From Humulus lupulus (Eukaryota; Streptophyta; Magnoliopsida; Rosales; Cannabaceae), in assembly GCF_963169125.1 (NCBI RefSeq), contig NC_084796.1:91682888-91746887 (forward strand): a stretch of DNA of 64,000 bases, in the 5' to 3' direction. Shown here in pieces: positions 53,100 through 64,000 of this stretch. Position 1 is the first letter of the stretch. Every line of letters begins with the position of its first letter. The notes beneath the pieces were generated by a model, which saw only the letters and a list, made by a program, of their open reading frames with translations, had not been told where the DNA came from and searched no databases. Position numbers and translations under genes: made by a program.

Positions 53100-55788
53100 C
53101 CTCAAGGAAACCTCCATGGACGCTTTAGAGCAAACTTGAGAAACCAATTTTCAAGATCAGTTTTTGCACCCTTTCTTCTTACTGTTATCTACGCTGAGCC
53201 TAAGACTCCATTTGTGCATCATGATCTCTGAGTTCTAACCACTTTTCACCATGGTTTTAAGTTCTATATGCCCAAGGCAGCCACAAGTCTCTGAAACTCA
53301 TTTAGAAGCTTGCATGCAACTTTTATCATCAATGAGGTAACACTCTAGTTTTGAAATGTCTATTTCTTCCCTTGTTTCCTTCTCTTATTTGGGTTATGAT
53401 ATGACTTTGTGATGTTTTGGGAGAGGTTTGACGATATTGAAAATTAGTGGAGAGGCACGAAACCTTGGAGGGACACACACAACTAAAACCTAGAGCAACT
53501 AAGGTAAAACTATAGTGAACTTTGGTTGATGTTTTATACAAGCATAGGATTTTTTTATTTTGATTGAATGTGTCTTGTGTTATGTTCTACTTTTGGACTG
53601 TAATATTGTGTGTATTGTGTATGGTGTATGCATGCATGGTAGTAGGGTTTTTTGTTCGCTTCGGATCCAAAGTTCCACTATGTTGTATGATATTACCTAT
53701 ACTTGCTACCAAAGTTTGTGAATTGACTTCCAAAGGGTCAAGCATTACTATAAATAATTATTTCATATTCTCAAACTCTATGAATGAATTGTGTAGGAAG
53801 ATTACATGAGTTTTGTCTTTTGAAAAACTCAAAAATATTTCCTGCGCTAGAAGTTATTCATGTTCTGTGAAACTAGTACAAATTTGAAAAAATATTTGCA
53901 GAAGGGATTCGTGAATTTTGGGCAGTGTGTTGAGTGGTTAAATCAAAGTATTTTCAAATAAATTTTTGTGGTATATCAAAGCTTAGATCTGGAAATTTTC
54001 ATAGAAATATGATTAATATATTGAGAGTTATAAAATGTTAAAATTGACAATAAATCTGGAAAAACATTTTTGGTCAGTTTGGCTCTTGCACTTTGGAAAA
54101 ATGTTTGAGTAGGTAAAATTAAATATTTTGGGCTGATTTTCAAACTGAACACTCTCTGTATATTGGTAATCAAATTGAACACTAACAAAGGAAATTCTTA
54201 CTTCATCATGAGTTTTTTAAAGGATTAAGTTTAGTTCATCACTAGGGCTCTAAATTTTGGAAAATAATTAGGATTGAACCCATCTAAAGAATCTAAGGTT
54301 CCTAAGGGCTGAGAGGGAAGGATTGAAAAACCAATAACAAATTGTTGTATTAGTTCAATAATTTCTATATTGATCTTAATACCAAAAGAAAACTTAATAA
54401 TTATTAATCACCATAACTAATCTGAGTGTACTGTTTGGCTAACTATAGTATTGGCTAATCGAGGACAGGAGTTCTAGTAGAGGAAAATTCTACATATTGC
54501 TAAGGACTACTGGTAAGTCAACTCTGACTTCTTTGACCACACCATGAATAACTAGTGTATTCTTTGCTAGATTTATGTCACGAGAAAAAATATACATAGA
54601 TTTTGTAGAAACTCTATAATGGTGTTATCCTAGCGAACATGAGTCGAGTTTAATTCTGACATTGATGAAATGGCTAAGAGCATTGTTCCACAGAGCCCGT
54701 ATGCCTATGAGGAGGTAAGAATACCTAATGACACTAATGACAATAAAATATGCTAGTGAGGCTGAGGGCCCAATAACCGTTGACCATAATTAAATTGGTG
54801 TTGCCATACCTGTGACAGTAGTTGATAATTGATATGACTAATGCTTAATTGAATATTGATATGATGCATGCTCTCCCCAATTGATGTTAGGATTGGTTAA
54901 TCCGATGAAATACAAGAATAAAATAGAGGGATTATTGATGTGATCCATGTTATCTATAAACTATATTAGGATGTGATGATCCAAATTGCATCAAAATTTA
55001 AGCTGTAGAAAACTTATTTGGGGTCGATATTATTAGTTGCCTCTAGAATAGTATTTTTTGGTGTTGTTTTCGATAACAATTCTCAGTCCTTGTTGGGAAT
55101 ACTCTAGGATTAAAAAAATTGTTCTATGTATCTGTTCTGCTTTGGGATTCTCTACATGAAGGTTTTATTTTGAATTTTTTTTATTGGGCATGACCGCAAG
55201 ATTTTCAGGACACTTACGCATTCTTGAATTTTATGTTTAGGACGTGGTTATACTGAAACCATAATTATGGTTAGACTCTGATTGTTGTTGGTATGGCCAA
55301 AACTTTGTTGTCTTTATTGATGTTATTTGTGTTGGGTTGATCTTATTAAGCATTTTCACTTACCTAGTTGTTTCACCTTATACATAAGCTGAAAGGCAAG
55401 GCAGAGAAGTGAACGCTAGATTCTAGGTTTTTGAAATGTACATGTGCCCGACCGTGGGAAATCTACACTTTGGGATCTAGACCACAAATAAATAATATCT
55501 CATGTGGAGCATAAGCACCCCCAGTCATTGTCTCTAAATGAGCGATCTCTCACTACAGTATAAGCCCTACTTCTAGAAAGAAATACACTAGTTAATTCAT
55601 GTTGTAGACATGTAAATCACAGTCTGACCTACAGGTTATCCTTGCTACATTCAGGAAATCTTCCCACGAATAATCTCGTCTCGTTAGACAATACAAAAAC
55701 TAGCATAAAGTATACTTGGATTAATTATGGAATTTATAGTAAATTAATCTACCTTGGGCATTAAGGTCAAAAGAAAAATACCCAATAA
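52558..55788. other. AT-rich sequence without recognised genes, possibly an old chromovirus LTR
   Basis: I see no credible reading frame. Weak hints of an LTR are the phrases gaggctgagggcccaataac (54755-54775) and aagctgaaaggcaaggcag (55387-55405), which resemble parts of chromovirus LTRs, and pyrimidine-rich sequence near 52960-53100. There are no matching ends or partner copy, so this is not a firm call. Confidence 0.3.
53049..53094. repeat. (CT)23 microsatellite
   Basis: 46 uninterrupted bases of CT repeat inside a longer pyrimidine-rich tract. Confidence 0.97.
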
Positions 55789-58700
55789 CACCACAAGAAA
55801 AAATACTTTCAATAAGACCAAAAAAGTATTATCAAATATATACCATAACACTTTTTGATGTGTTAAGGAAAGTTGTGTTATAGTAGGTCAGAGCACTTTG
55901 CATGACACTTTTCCATAGTTATAGACATGTGTTATGGTATAGCCTACGATAACACTTTTGTTGTGTTATTTTAATAGTTAGATAAGTATTTCATTATGCT
56001 ATTTATAAATAGATTATATAACACTTTTTTGTACTTATAAAGTAGTGTTATGATACACTTTATAATAACACACTTTCTGCATTATAGAAAATAGTTTGCA
56101 TAACATAATTTCACGCTTATAAACCAGTGTTATTGTAAAAGATGCAATAACATATTTGTTGTATTATTTTAATATTTGGATAAACTTGAATTATCATTAT
56201 ATAAACCTGTACATTATAATCATTTGTTATTACTTTAATTCAAACCCGCTTCATTTAATATACTTAACACACCCTTAACATTGTACAAATATATTTTTGA
56301 GTACCAATTATATGGTTCATAACACATATAACCAAATAATAGTGTCAAAATACATTCAAGATTATCTTAAAAAAAATCCAAAAGTCTTAAGATATTCAAC
56401 ACTGCCTAATTAACATAAACAAAATATTCTCACAATAGTCAACAAAATAGTCTTAAACAGTTGCATATTCAAAAGTAAAGGTAGGAATTCTTGATCTTCC
56501 AAATGTCATCACACCAAAGCCTTCCAAATCAGATTTTCTTTTGCACTTCACTTGTTGAATCTGGTAAATAAAACGTAAAAGAAAAACTAATGAGGTCATG
56601 AAATGTCATATCATTCATCTGAAATAGTCAATAATATCGTGACACATAACCAAATTTACAATAATTGAGTTTGAATAATAAACAAGTTATTATATTACAC
56701 ACATTACTAAAACTATCTATACTCAAGTGACCTTAGAACTTTAATTAAATGGTGCATAATATTAATTCAAATTGGCCCCATTATCATTTTGTCTTTCTCA
56801 TCTTCCCTATCAAATCAATCAAATAATACTATCATAATCTTGGATTGCATATCGATTAATGTTGAACAAGCATTTATATAATCAAATAACCAAATAAATA
56901 CCTCTTGGAATAACCTTTTGAGAAGGCCATGCAACTGTTGAACAAACAACTTCTAGATAAAATATGACATCATTTCCTATATAAAGGTTACCTAACCATC
57001 TATCAATACCATGTAAAAAAATTCAAACAACACATAATAAGTTTTCTTCCTTATATCACCACAACACACAAACAAATTTTCTAGAACCTAATTCTCTAAG
57101 ACATGCAAGTTTTCAACCTTCCGTTATCACCGCAGCACACAATTTTAATCTCATAACCTATTTCTCTATGAATGAATATTTAAGATATTCAAACTCCTCT
57201 AACATTTGTATGATATTAATAAAAGAGTTAAGAGAACATACTTCCCTACCTCTTGCGATTAATAATCAAGTTAATTAACTTTGCAATGCTCCTTGCCAAT
57301 TCGATCCACAACCTAAGTCACATCGGAACATGTTAGTTAGCTAGAGTGCTAGTTAAGAATTAAAAACAAATAAAATATATTAAAAAACATGTTATTACTT
57401 GTACTTCAAAAGTTTTATATGGTTTGATTGTTTTGTCTTATTAGTTTGGTTTCACAATATTTGTAAATAAATATCAGGACATGAGAAGCAAGCACTTGTT
57501 AAGAAAAATGGAAATTAATTTGGGAGAAACACCAAAAAGTGAAGAAGAAAACAAAACTCCTTTTACTGAAAATGAATATATATGAAAAATCAAATGAGGG
57601 GTCAGAACATTCACAGCAACTCGTGGCTGCTCGTTATGGGAGTGAAACTAGAACAAATAAGAAATATGTGTCATCGTTAGGATAAGCTAAATTGTATATT
57701 TTCAAAATATGACACAACACCTAATTCTAATATAACAATTGAAAAATATACATCTGCAAGTGTAGTAGCAAATGATCAGGAAAACCAAAGTAGCGAATTA
57801 GGCACTAACAGATTTTGCAATTACTCTATCCAAATTCCCACTTCTCAACAGCAAAGCCAAGGACAGCCACAAATGCGAATACAAAAGCAATGGAAATTCC
57901 CTCTGGTTTCTCTTTTCTAGAAAAAGAAAAATTTCTATCAAACTTTATAATATATTACCAAACTCAAAAAAGTCAAGGACCCAATTTAAGTGAACACATA
58001 AATCAAATCCCTTTTATAAAGAATAAACTATGCAACATTGATGATATACTAGACCACCAGTGTTGCCTATTGTATTCGCTTTACGTTTAATGTTAAAAAT
58101 CTATTTTAGTAATCTTCATGTCCATATTTTAGTAGATCCAGTGAAGGATATATGTGGGTTTTCTAAACTTGTTAAGGCAGTGTAATTGCTCTTTCTGATT
58201 CATCAACTATTATATTGACATTCATATTATAGAATGATACTTGTTATGTTTTAGAATTTATATGCTATAGGAAAAACAGGGGCAATATTTATAAAGAGAA
58301 GAAAATATGCAGTTGGACATTAGAATGCTTTGTTTGCTCCATTGTTTCTCAAAAATAAAAATGATAATTGAAACTACAATTTCACATATTTTCTTTGTTG
58401 ATTTGGTTTGAAGAGCACACATGGCTTGATTCCAACATAAAAATGTAGATGTACCAATAAAATTGAGCATATAGGCTATTAATTTTTAAATGATTTAAAT
58501 CAATAATTGTTTCACAAGTGCTATTTTTCTCTACTGTATGCACACAAAGATTGATTAATTAATAGTAAGAAATCAATTATTTAGAAATTTCATTCAATAG
58601 AAAAATCAGAACAGCAATAAAATGCAGATAATTCTCCCACATAAAACTCTTTAAGAATGAAAGAACATTCTCTTTAAAAACAAAGGAGCCAGAAAATTTC

Positions 58701-60439
58701 AACAGAAGAGAAAGAGAAGTAACACATACCTGGGTTAGATAATATTCAGAGACAACCTTGAAACCATTTAAAGTAGCTCAGAGCCAGATTTTCCAAGAAT
58801 TCAAAAGAAAATTTTAAGATTCACTCTCCAGCAACTCCTATTAAGATCCAAATGTGAGAGAGAAAAAACATGAGAAAGGTTGAGTTTTCCCAAAAAATTA
58901 AAAAATAAATGACGGAGAGAAGCTCGAATTTTGGACTCAAACATAAAATGAGATAGATAAATATTTTAATACAGACAAAAAAAGCATAAAAAAGCTTATA
59001 ATTAATGAAAATGAAAAGAGATGAGAAGAATATAGAACTTAAGTTAATCACATAAATATATTCTATTAAAAAAACAAAATAAAGTATGTCAAAATGATTT
59101 TTATATTATTTTTTCTTTATAGTTTTATTATTTACTTTTTCACTAAAATTTCAACTCCAACCCGAAATGATGGACATTAAAATAACATAGCTTTAATTCA
59201 CAATCAAAGTGATATATTAATAATGTTATGTGTAAAAAGTGATAGTAATATATCAATAATACAAATTTTTCTACAACATTCCTTAATAATCTTAACAAGT
59301 TACTTTTCTCAACAGAGCAAAACTGGGATAAATAAAGTTGTCTATAGAAATATAAATTGGGAGAGAAATAATAGTACCCGCATGTAAGCATTGGAGCCTA
59401 GATTCTCAAAGATCCTTTAAAACCTAACGAACAATATATTAAAACATTAAGAAGACAACCAGAAATCTAAACCCAAAAACAATATTAGTTTGCAATCTTC
59501 ATTTTTAAATCCTATAATGTTATAATAATAATATTTCCAATTTATTATTTTCAAATAAAAAATCAATTAAGTCCTAATATATCACCATTATCTTCCATGG
59601 GCGTTGCAATAAAGCAACTATAATGACCATCAAAATTTAATTTCATCAAGAACTAACCTTTATTGCACTAACACATAAGACATTGAATTGAAACAAATAT
59701 ACATAGCCATCTTGAATCTATTAGGAAGAAGGAGGAGCATTCTTTGGTCTCATGTAAACTCAGTGGTTTGAGTTTTTTATTCATCCATAAAAATCATAAA
59801 GCTATCCAATAACAACGTTTTCTCAAAAATCAAGCCCTCTTACCTTCCTTCCCCATGGAAGTAGGCCTCTCAATGGCCTTCCTCTCTTCAAAATATTTCA
59901 TATGTATGTATATATAATATATATATTAATATAATACAAATAATGTATAAGTATATATGTATATCATCAAATATATATATATTCAAAATAATTTATTTAT
60001 ATGAATTGAAAATTGAAAAACAAATAAAAAATAAAACTATACTTGAGACTGTGAGAGATGCACGAAGAAGATGACCATGAAAGACATTACCCTTGCTCTT
60101 GCTTGGTGCCAACAACAGAGAAAAATAGAGAGGGAGAGAGATAGGGGACAAGAGGAAGATTTCTTTGCCGTGGCTATGCTTCAGCAACCCATCCGTCGAC
60201 AAGCATGTTATTTTTTCAGCTAGGGCTTTTAGTAAAGGAAAATGAGCAGCAAGAGAAAATGAAAAGAATGTTGAGAGAGAGAGAGAGAGCAATACAAAAC
60301 AATTACATTATAAAAATATTTCATTTGGCTTTTTTTCTTTTGCCACTTTTTATTTCGAGAAGCATTTTTCGTGTCTATTAGAATACTTTTTCATTAATGT
60401 TATGTTTGTGTGTTGTTAAAAGTGGCTTTTGTTGTAGTG
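55789..60439. mobile_element. CACTA-2: non-autonomous CACTA-like transposon, 4651 bp
   Basis: The left end is CACCACAAGAAAAAATAC and the inverted right end CACTACAACAAAAGCCAC; about 16 of the first 22 positions agree. A 3-bp duplication, taa, flanks it (55786-55788 and 60440-60442). Near the left end ataacac-tttt-gtgttat words recur in both orientations (55840-56160), as in subterminal repeats. The interior is AT-rich with no transposase motif or long frame. A small transcript-like segment cannot be excluded. Confidence 0.72.
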
Positions 60440-60442
60440 TAA

Positions 60443-60923
60443 GGGTATTATCGTCCTCAAACTTTATAAGCCGTAAAACGACACTCAAGGTTCCCAGAAA
60501 AATTCCCACAACTAGTCTAATTATTTCAAAGTCATGTTTTATACAAATTTCCCGCTACATTTTCTTTATGGGACCTAGCCGGAAAAATATAACATGGAAG
60601 CGCTTTAGCTTTACCAATTTTACCATTTCTTGGATAGATTAATAAGAATCTATAATTTATGGTAAAATCATCAAATTGTAAACTTTGAAAAACTAAGCTA
60701 ACTTTATTTTATTTAACAGATAATTGTAAATATGGTGATAAAAAGATTGTTTTTAAGAACAAAAAAATTAGGAGAAAATTAATTTTATTTTTGAAAAACA
60801 TATTAATCCCATTTTCTTTAAAAATTAGGGCCTTGGACCCTTTTTAATTCCTTTAAGAAAAAAATCATTAATTATTAAAATTATGAATTTTTAATATCCA
60901 AATTAACTATAATAATTATTTAC
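60443..60923. other. Unrecognised flank between CACTA-2 and E5
   Basis: About 480 bp of AT-rich sequence, contiguous with 55785 before CACTA-2 inserted. Nothing recognised. Confidence 0.4.
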
Positions 60924-62377
60924 TGTAGGTGAATATGGGAAAATTATCCCAAAAAACTTCACACCCTAAGCCACGATGTTTGGCCTCGCTACGCATAAGG
61001 GTCTCACCATGCGAGGCCACGTGCAAAAGGCACTTCGATATAAGGGCCTCACTATGTGAGGCCAGGTGCACGGTACCCCCGCATAGGAGTCGCCTAGGAA
61101 TCATGGACCTCGTACCCAGCGCACATGGCTCCCCCCACCCAGGGCTTTGCTAGGCAAGGAAAGACTTACATATGCACTTAACTGTCGAGTTGCACACAAA
61201 GGCCTCACATAGCGAGGCCCAACTCACTTGTGTGCCTAGATTTCGAGAAGCACGCAAGCCTCTCCTGTGATTTCCCCATGAAGAAGTGTAGAGATGTGCA
61301 CAAGGCACCTTTTATTAAGGGTCTCACTATGTGAGGCGGGGTGCACAAGGCATCCCCGCCAAGGTGATACCTATGTAGCTCGGCGTGAAAGAGGCAATCG
61401 CAACATCTCCAGGTACCTGGGGCCTCCTACATAACTTGGCATGAAGGAGGGATTTGCATAATGAGCCTCGACATCGTTAAGCGCCTAAGGGCGCAACCCG
61501 GTGTGCTCGAACTCCCAAATGCCAAGTTGTCGTGAAGTGTCGAGACCCCAAGATGTTGAGAAGAGTTGAGTTTGCAATGTACCATGTCTCAGCTTTGTGC
61601 CTCCGTGTAAGAGAACATGTCTCATCATATGCACCTTGTGCCTCATTGAATAGGCCCTACTTGTCTCCCTGATGTAGGCGCCATCAGCGAGGCGACCCCA
61701 CATCTCGACTTCTCAAGACATGTATAGTCTAAAACCTCCTAAATATGCTTACTACCAAACTTGAAAAGACCCAACAGTCATTTGGTGTAAAACTAGAAAT
61801 GATAAAGAGGACTGAGTATGTCATTTATGATAAATCACAAGATTTCCTACACTTAGCAAAATATAAAGAAACTGGGAGCAAATGCTTATCTTCAAAATAT
61901 GAGCACAACAATCAGGTACAAGGTTTGTGTACGGGTACCGGATGTACGACCCTGAGAAGGACAGAGGCGTGCGCCTGACATTCGTATCAAGCAAGTAGTG
62001 GTGGTACAAATTAGTATACAGAGTGGAGACACTACCTACATACCTCTGACCATGTACCAGGGCCAACAACACACCCTTCAGCACCATTATGATCTATGCC
62101 ACTACCATCACGGTGTAGATATGTACAATCTTGTCCCCTAGGACCACTATGTACCAGGAGCCATCAAAGCTCCTCTATAAATAGATCCTCACCCCTCAGA
62201 AAAAGGGGTTGGAAAATTAATTTTATACTCAGGCTATTAACCATTATACGAATTCTTTCTCTATTGTTGTTCTACATTTTTCTTCTTGAAGTTCTTTCAA
62301 TGTTCCTTCTAAGTTACTTTCTTTCTATGCTTTAAGTTCTCCAACATAACATTGTTGACTAGTTCTTGCCATCAACA
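60924..62377 (+). repeat. E5 5' LTR
   Basis: It ends CCATCAACA two bases before a primer binding site. A TATAAATA box lies at 62176-62183, about 200 bp from the end. The start TGTAGGTGAA at 60924 is a plausible TG but lacks a partner copy. It is similar to the Element C LTR from the GGTGG-GTACAA segment to the end. Confidence 0.65.
60970..61470. repeat. Hairpin-bearing minisatellite in the E5 LTR
   Basis: At least five units carry an inverted repeat of the GGCCTCAC-GTGAGGCC type. The perfect one, GGCCTCACTATGTGAGGCC, is at 61045-61063 (8-bp arms). Others lie near 60978, 60998, 61211 and 61320, with mismatches. GTGCA-AGGCA segments recur between them. Confidence 0.75.
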
Positions 62378-62379
62378 GC

Positions 62380-62398
62380 TTGGCACTATCTATGGGAA
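62380..62398 (+). other. E5 primer binding site
   Basis: TTGGCACTATCTATGGGAA resembles the TTGGCGCCGTCTGTGGGAA site common in Tat-lineage elements. Confidence 0.65.
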
Positions 62399-62499
62399 GA
62401 TCAAAGATCATTTAATTCCTCATCATCTCATTCCATCCAAGTAACATACCAAGGTGTTCAAAATGCCTTAGTGACATAGAGGTCAATCTCAACGAAGAC

Positions 62500-62920
62500 C
62501 AACTTTTTTCGTCTAGGTGAGAACCCCAGCCACTAAAGAATGTAGACACGCCAAGACCACCAGGTCAGGGTCGAGAGAGGGAGGCAACCCCTTCTATGTA
62601 GACCCTTGCCGAAAACACTCATGTATCACTTGTGGCCTTGAGAGGACCGCAGAACCTCTTCCTACTCAGTCTATGGCAAGAGCCACCGAAACACCTCCAC
62701 CTAGACCTCCGACAGTGAACATGCAACAGGCCCGACAAGGCTACACGAGTACACTCACCAGGCTCAAGCCCTCGAACCCGCCTACATGAGGATGAGATAC
62801 ATGAGCTATGTATGAAGAATAAAAGGCTAGAGAACACAATGGCAAACATGCAAGAAGTTCTTAACTCTCTCCTACAAGGGAGGACAGACATCCCTCTCCC
62901 CACTCTCAAATGGAGGTAAT
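62500..62920 (+). pseudogene. E5 gag N-terminal fragment
   Basis: Frames following the primer binding site encode a basic, Pro-rich segment (62517-62789, with ARATETPPPRPPTVNMQQA), then after a frame change a coiled coil (HELCMKNKRLENTMANMQEV, about 62800-62860). This is the layout of the T1 gag N-terminus. Stops near 62485 and at 62789 break it, and it is cut off at about 63032 by other sequence. Confidence 0.5.
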
Positions 62921-63032
62921 GGAGAAAAAAGGAAACAACCATCCCCATAGATGATGGAGAGACATGGTCGTCCACAAACAAAACTCCCCTTTCCAAACAT
63001 TCGGAGTGAGCCGCAGTGAAGGTACACTCTAG

Positions 63033-64000
63033 GTGTGGGGCGCCAATTTTTTTATTTATTTTATTTTATTTAATTGTTTTTATTATTTTAATTTGTGATT
63101 GTTAAGTGTTAGAATTATATTTTAATTGTTTGATAGTCATTGTGTGAATTGAAATTTAATTGTTTTATTTTGTGAATTTATTTATGAGTTAGGATTGTGT
63201 GCAAGAAGGAGCATGAATGGAAGAGATGTACTTTAGCACTTGTGTGTGTGCATGTGCATGGTGAGCATGAATTAGTTTACATGCATAGTGTATTTTATTG
63301 TCCTTTTAGATATTTATTTATTTTATTTAATTAAGGAAAGGAAAATAAGAGAATAAAGAAGGAAGGCACTCGAAGACTTGTTCTCACACAAGTGTAAAAT
63401 GGAGTGAAAACTTTCCTTTTTTAATTTTGACATCTTTCATTAATTAGAAAGTTAAAGAGAAAGAACAAGATTAATAGTAAATGCTCATGATAGGTTTTCC
63501 ATTAGTTGACCTTGCCATTTTTGGGTAAGTGAGAGATATGAGTGAGAGTGTGAGTTGCCCCTTACTTAGCCGAGTAAAGAGAGAGAGTGAGGGAAATGGG
63601 GTGGGGGCGGGGGGGTGGGGGTCAGCCATCTTTGGGAATGGGTTTACTTTTTGGTGAGTCAATGGTTTGATTTTTGGAGGAGAGAATCAAGGGAAGCCAT
63701 TGTTGGAAATTGCCTCTTAGGGTTTTGGCTAGGGCAATAAGAGGAAATAAATGGAAACCTCGTGATCCATTTGAGGTTTGGCCGACTGTTCCTAGAGAGA
63801 GAGCGAGAGAGGAAAAATAGAGAGAAAGAAAGAGAGACATAGTTAGCTCATGGGGAAGAAAGTGGAGAAGAAGGCTAAGGTTCGAGATTTTGATAGGTAT
63901 ATGTTTTTTTGTTCTTGGTTTTGATTCTCTAAGAGTAGTTCTTCTTCTCAATTCTAAGTGTTCATTTTCTTTTTCTTTTTTCTCTTATCCTTTTCATTGG
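63033..64000 (+). mobile_element. Probable start of another LTR, cut by window end
   Basis: E5 sequence ends abruptly and is followed by TGTGGGGCGCCAATTTTTT, similar in style to the E3 LTR start TGTAGCGTCCCAAATTTGC. The rest is AT-rich, then GA- and G-rich. A short frame at 63851 (MGKKVEKKAKVRDFDR before GTATATG) could be a first exon, but without the downstream part I cannot support a gene. Confidence 0.4.

Noticed and set aside
57815..58090. 91-aa frame inside CACTA-2
   Set aside because: No domain, biased AT-rich composition, no splice or promoter support.
63851..63950. First exon of a host gene (MGKKVEKKAK...)
   Set aside because: Only 16 codons before a possible donor, and the block may itself be LTR; the rest is outside the window.

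Overview
This window is nuclear DNA from a flowering plant, probably a eudicot. The evidence is that the whole 64 kb is nested LTR retrotransposons of plant-specific lineages (Ty1/copia, Ty3 chromovirus, and the Tat branch of Ty3 with a second RNase H), plus two CACTA-type DNA transposons. I found no host gene, tRNA, rRNA or organellar sequence. It looks like gene-poor, repeat-dense chromatin, built by successive insertions that can be peeled apart with target-site duplications and one empty site.

Layout. 1-412: start of a minus-strand LTR that runs off the window. 413-7919: Copia-1, a decayed minus-strand Ty1/copia element whose 3' LTR is cut by that LTR and which sits in the pol gene of Element C. 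7920-25928: Element C, an old plus-strand Tat-like element keeping the pol C-terminus, tandem repeats, an antisense ORF (aORF) and the 3' LTR. 11516-23952: Element T1, a complete 12.4-kb Tat-lineage element on the minus strand, inserted into C with a perfect ggagg duplication and 776-bp LTRs differing at about 7 sites by hand count. 25929-26780: unrecognised remnant. 26790-41540: Copia-B (pol tail, a 1.7-kb LTR, PBS, leader), split by E3. 27741-39367: E3, a degraded chromovirus whose left LTR holds CACTA-1 (28190-31937). 41541-52557: T2, a 5'-truncated plus-strand relative of T1. 52558-55788: unrecognised AT-rich sequence. 55789-60439: CACTA-2, with no transposase. 60924-63032: E5, LTR plus start of gag of an element related to C. 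63033-64000: apparent start of another LTR.

How the parts work together. T1, T2 and C share one architecture: gag-pol on one strand, and on the other strand a separate gene between pol and the 3' LTR. That gene has its own TATA box, a Transposase_28-like domain and a C-terminal coiled coil; in T1 and T2 introns are visible. The two units converge, and in all three elements a tandem array of 114-145-bp units lies at the convergence point, each with short inverted repeats. Antisense ORFs are known in Tat-lineage elements such as Grande and Retand. The shared promoter, introns and hairpin array in three diverged copies is the most interesting signal here.

Limits: all comparisons were made by eye. 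LTR ends without target duplications, exon borders in decayed genes and family names below lineage level are approximate.
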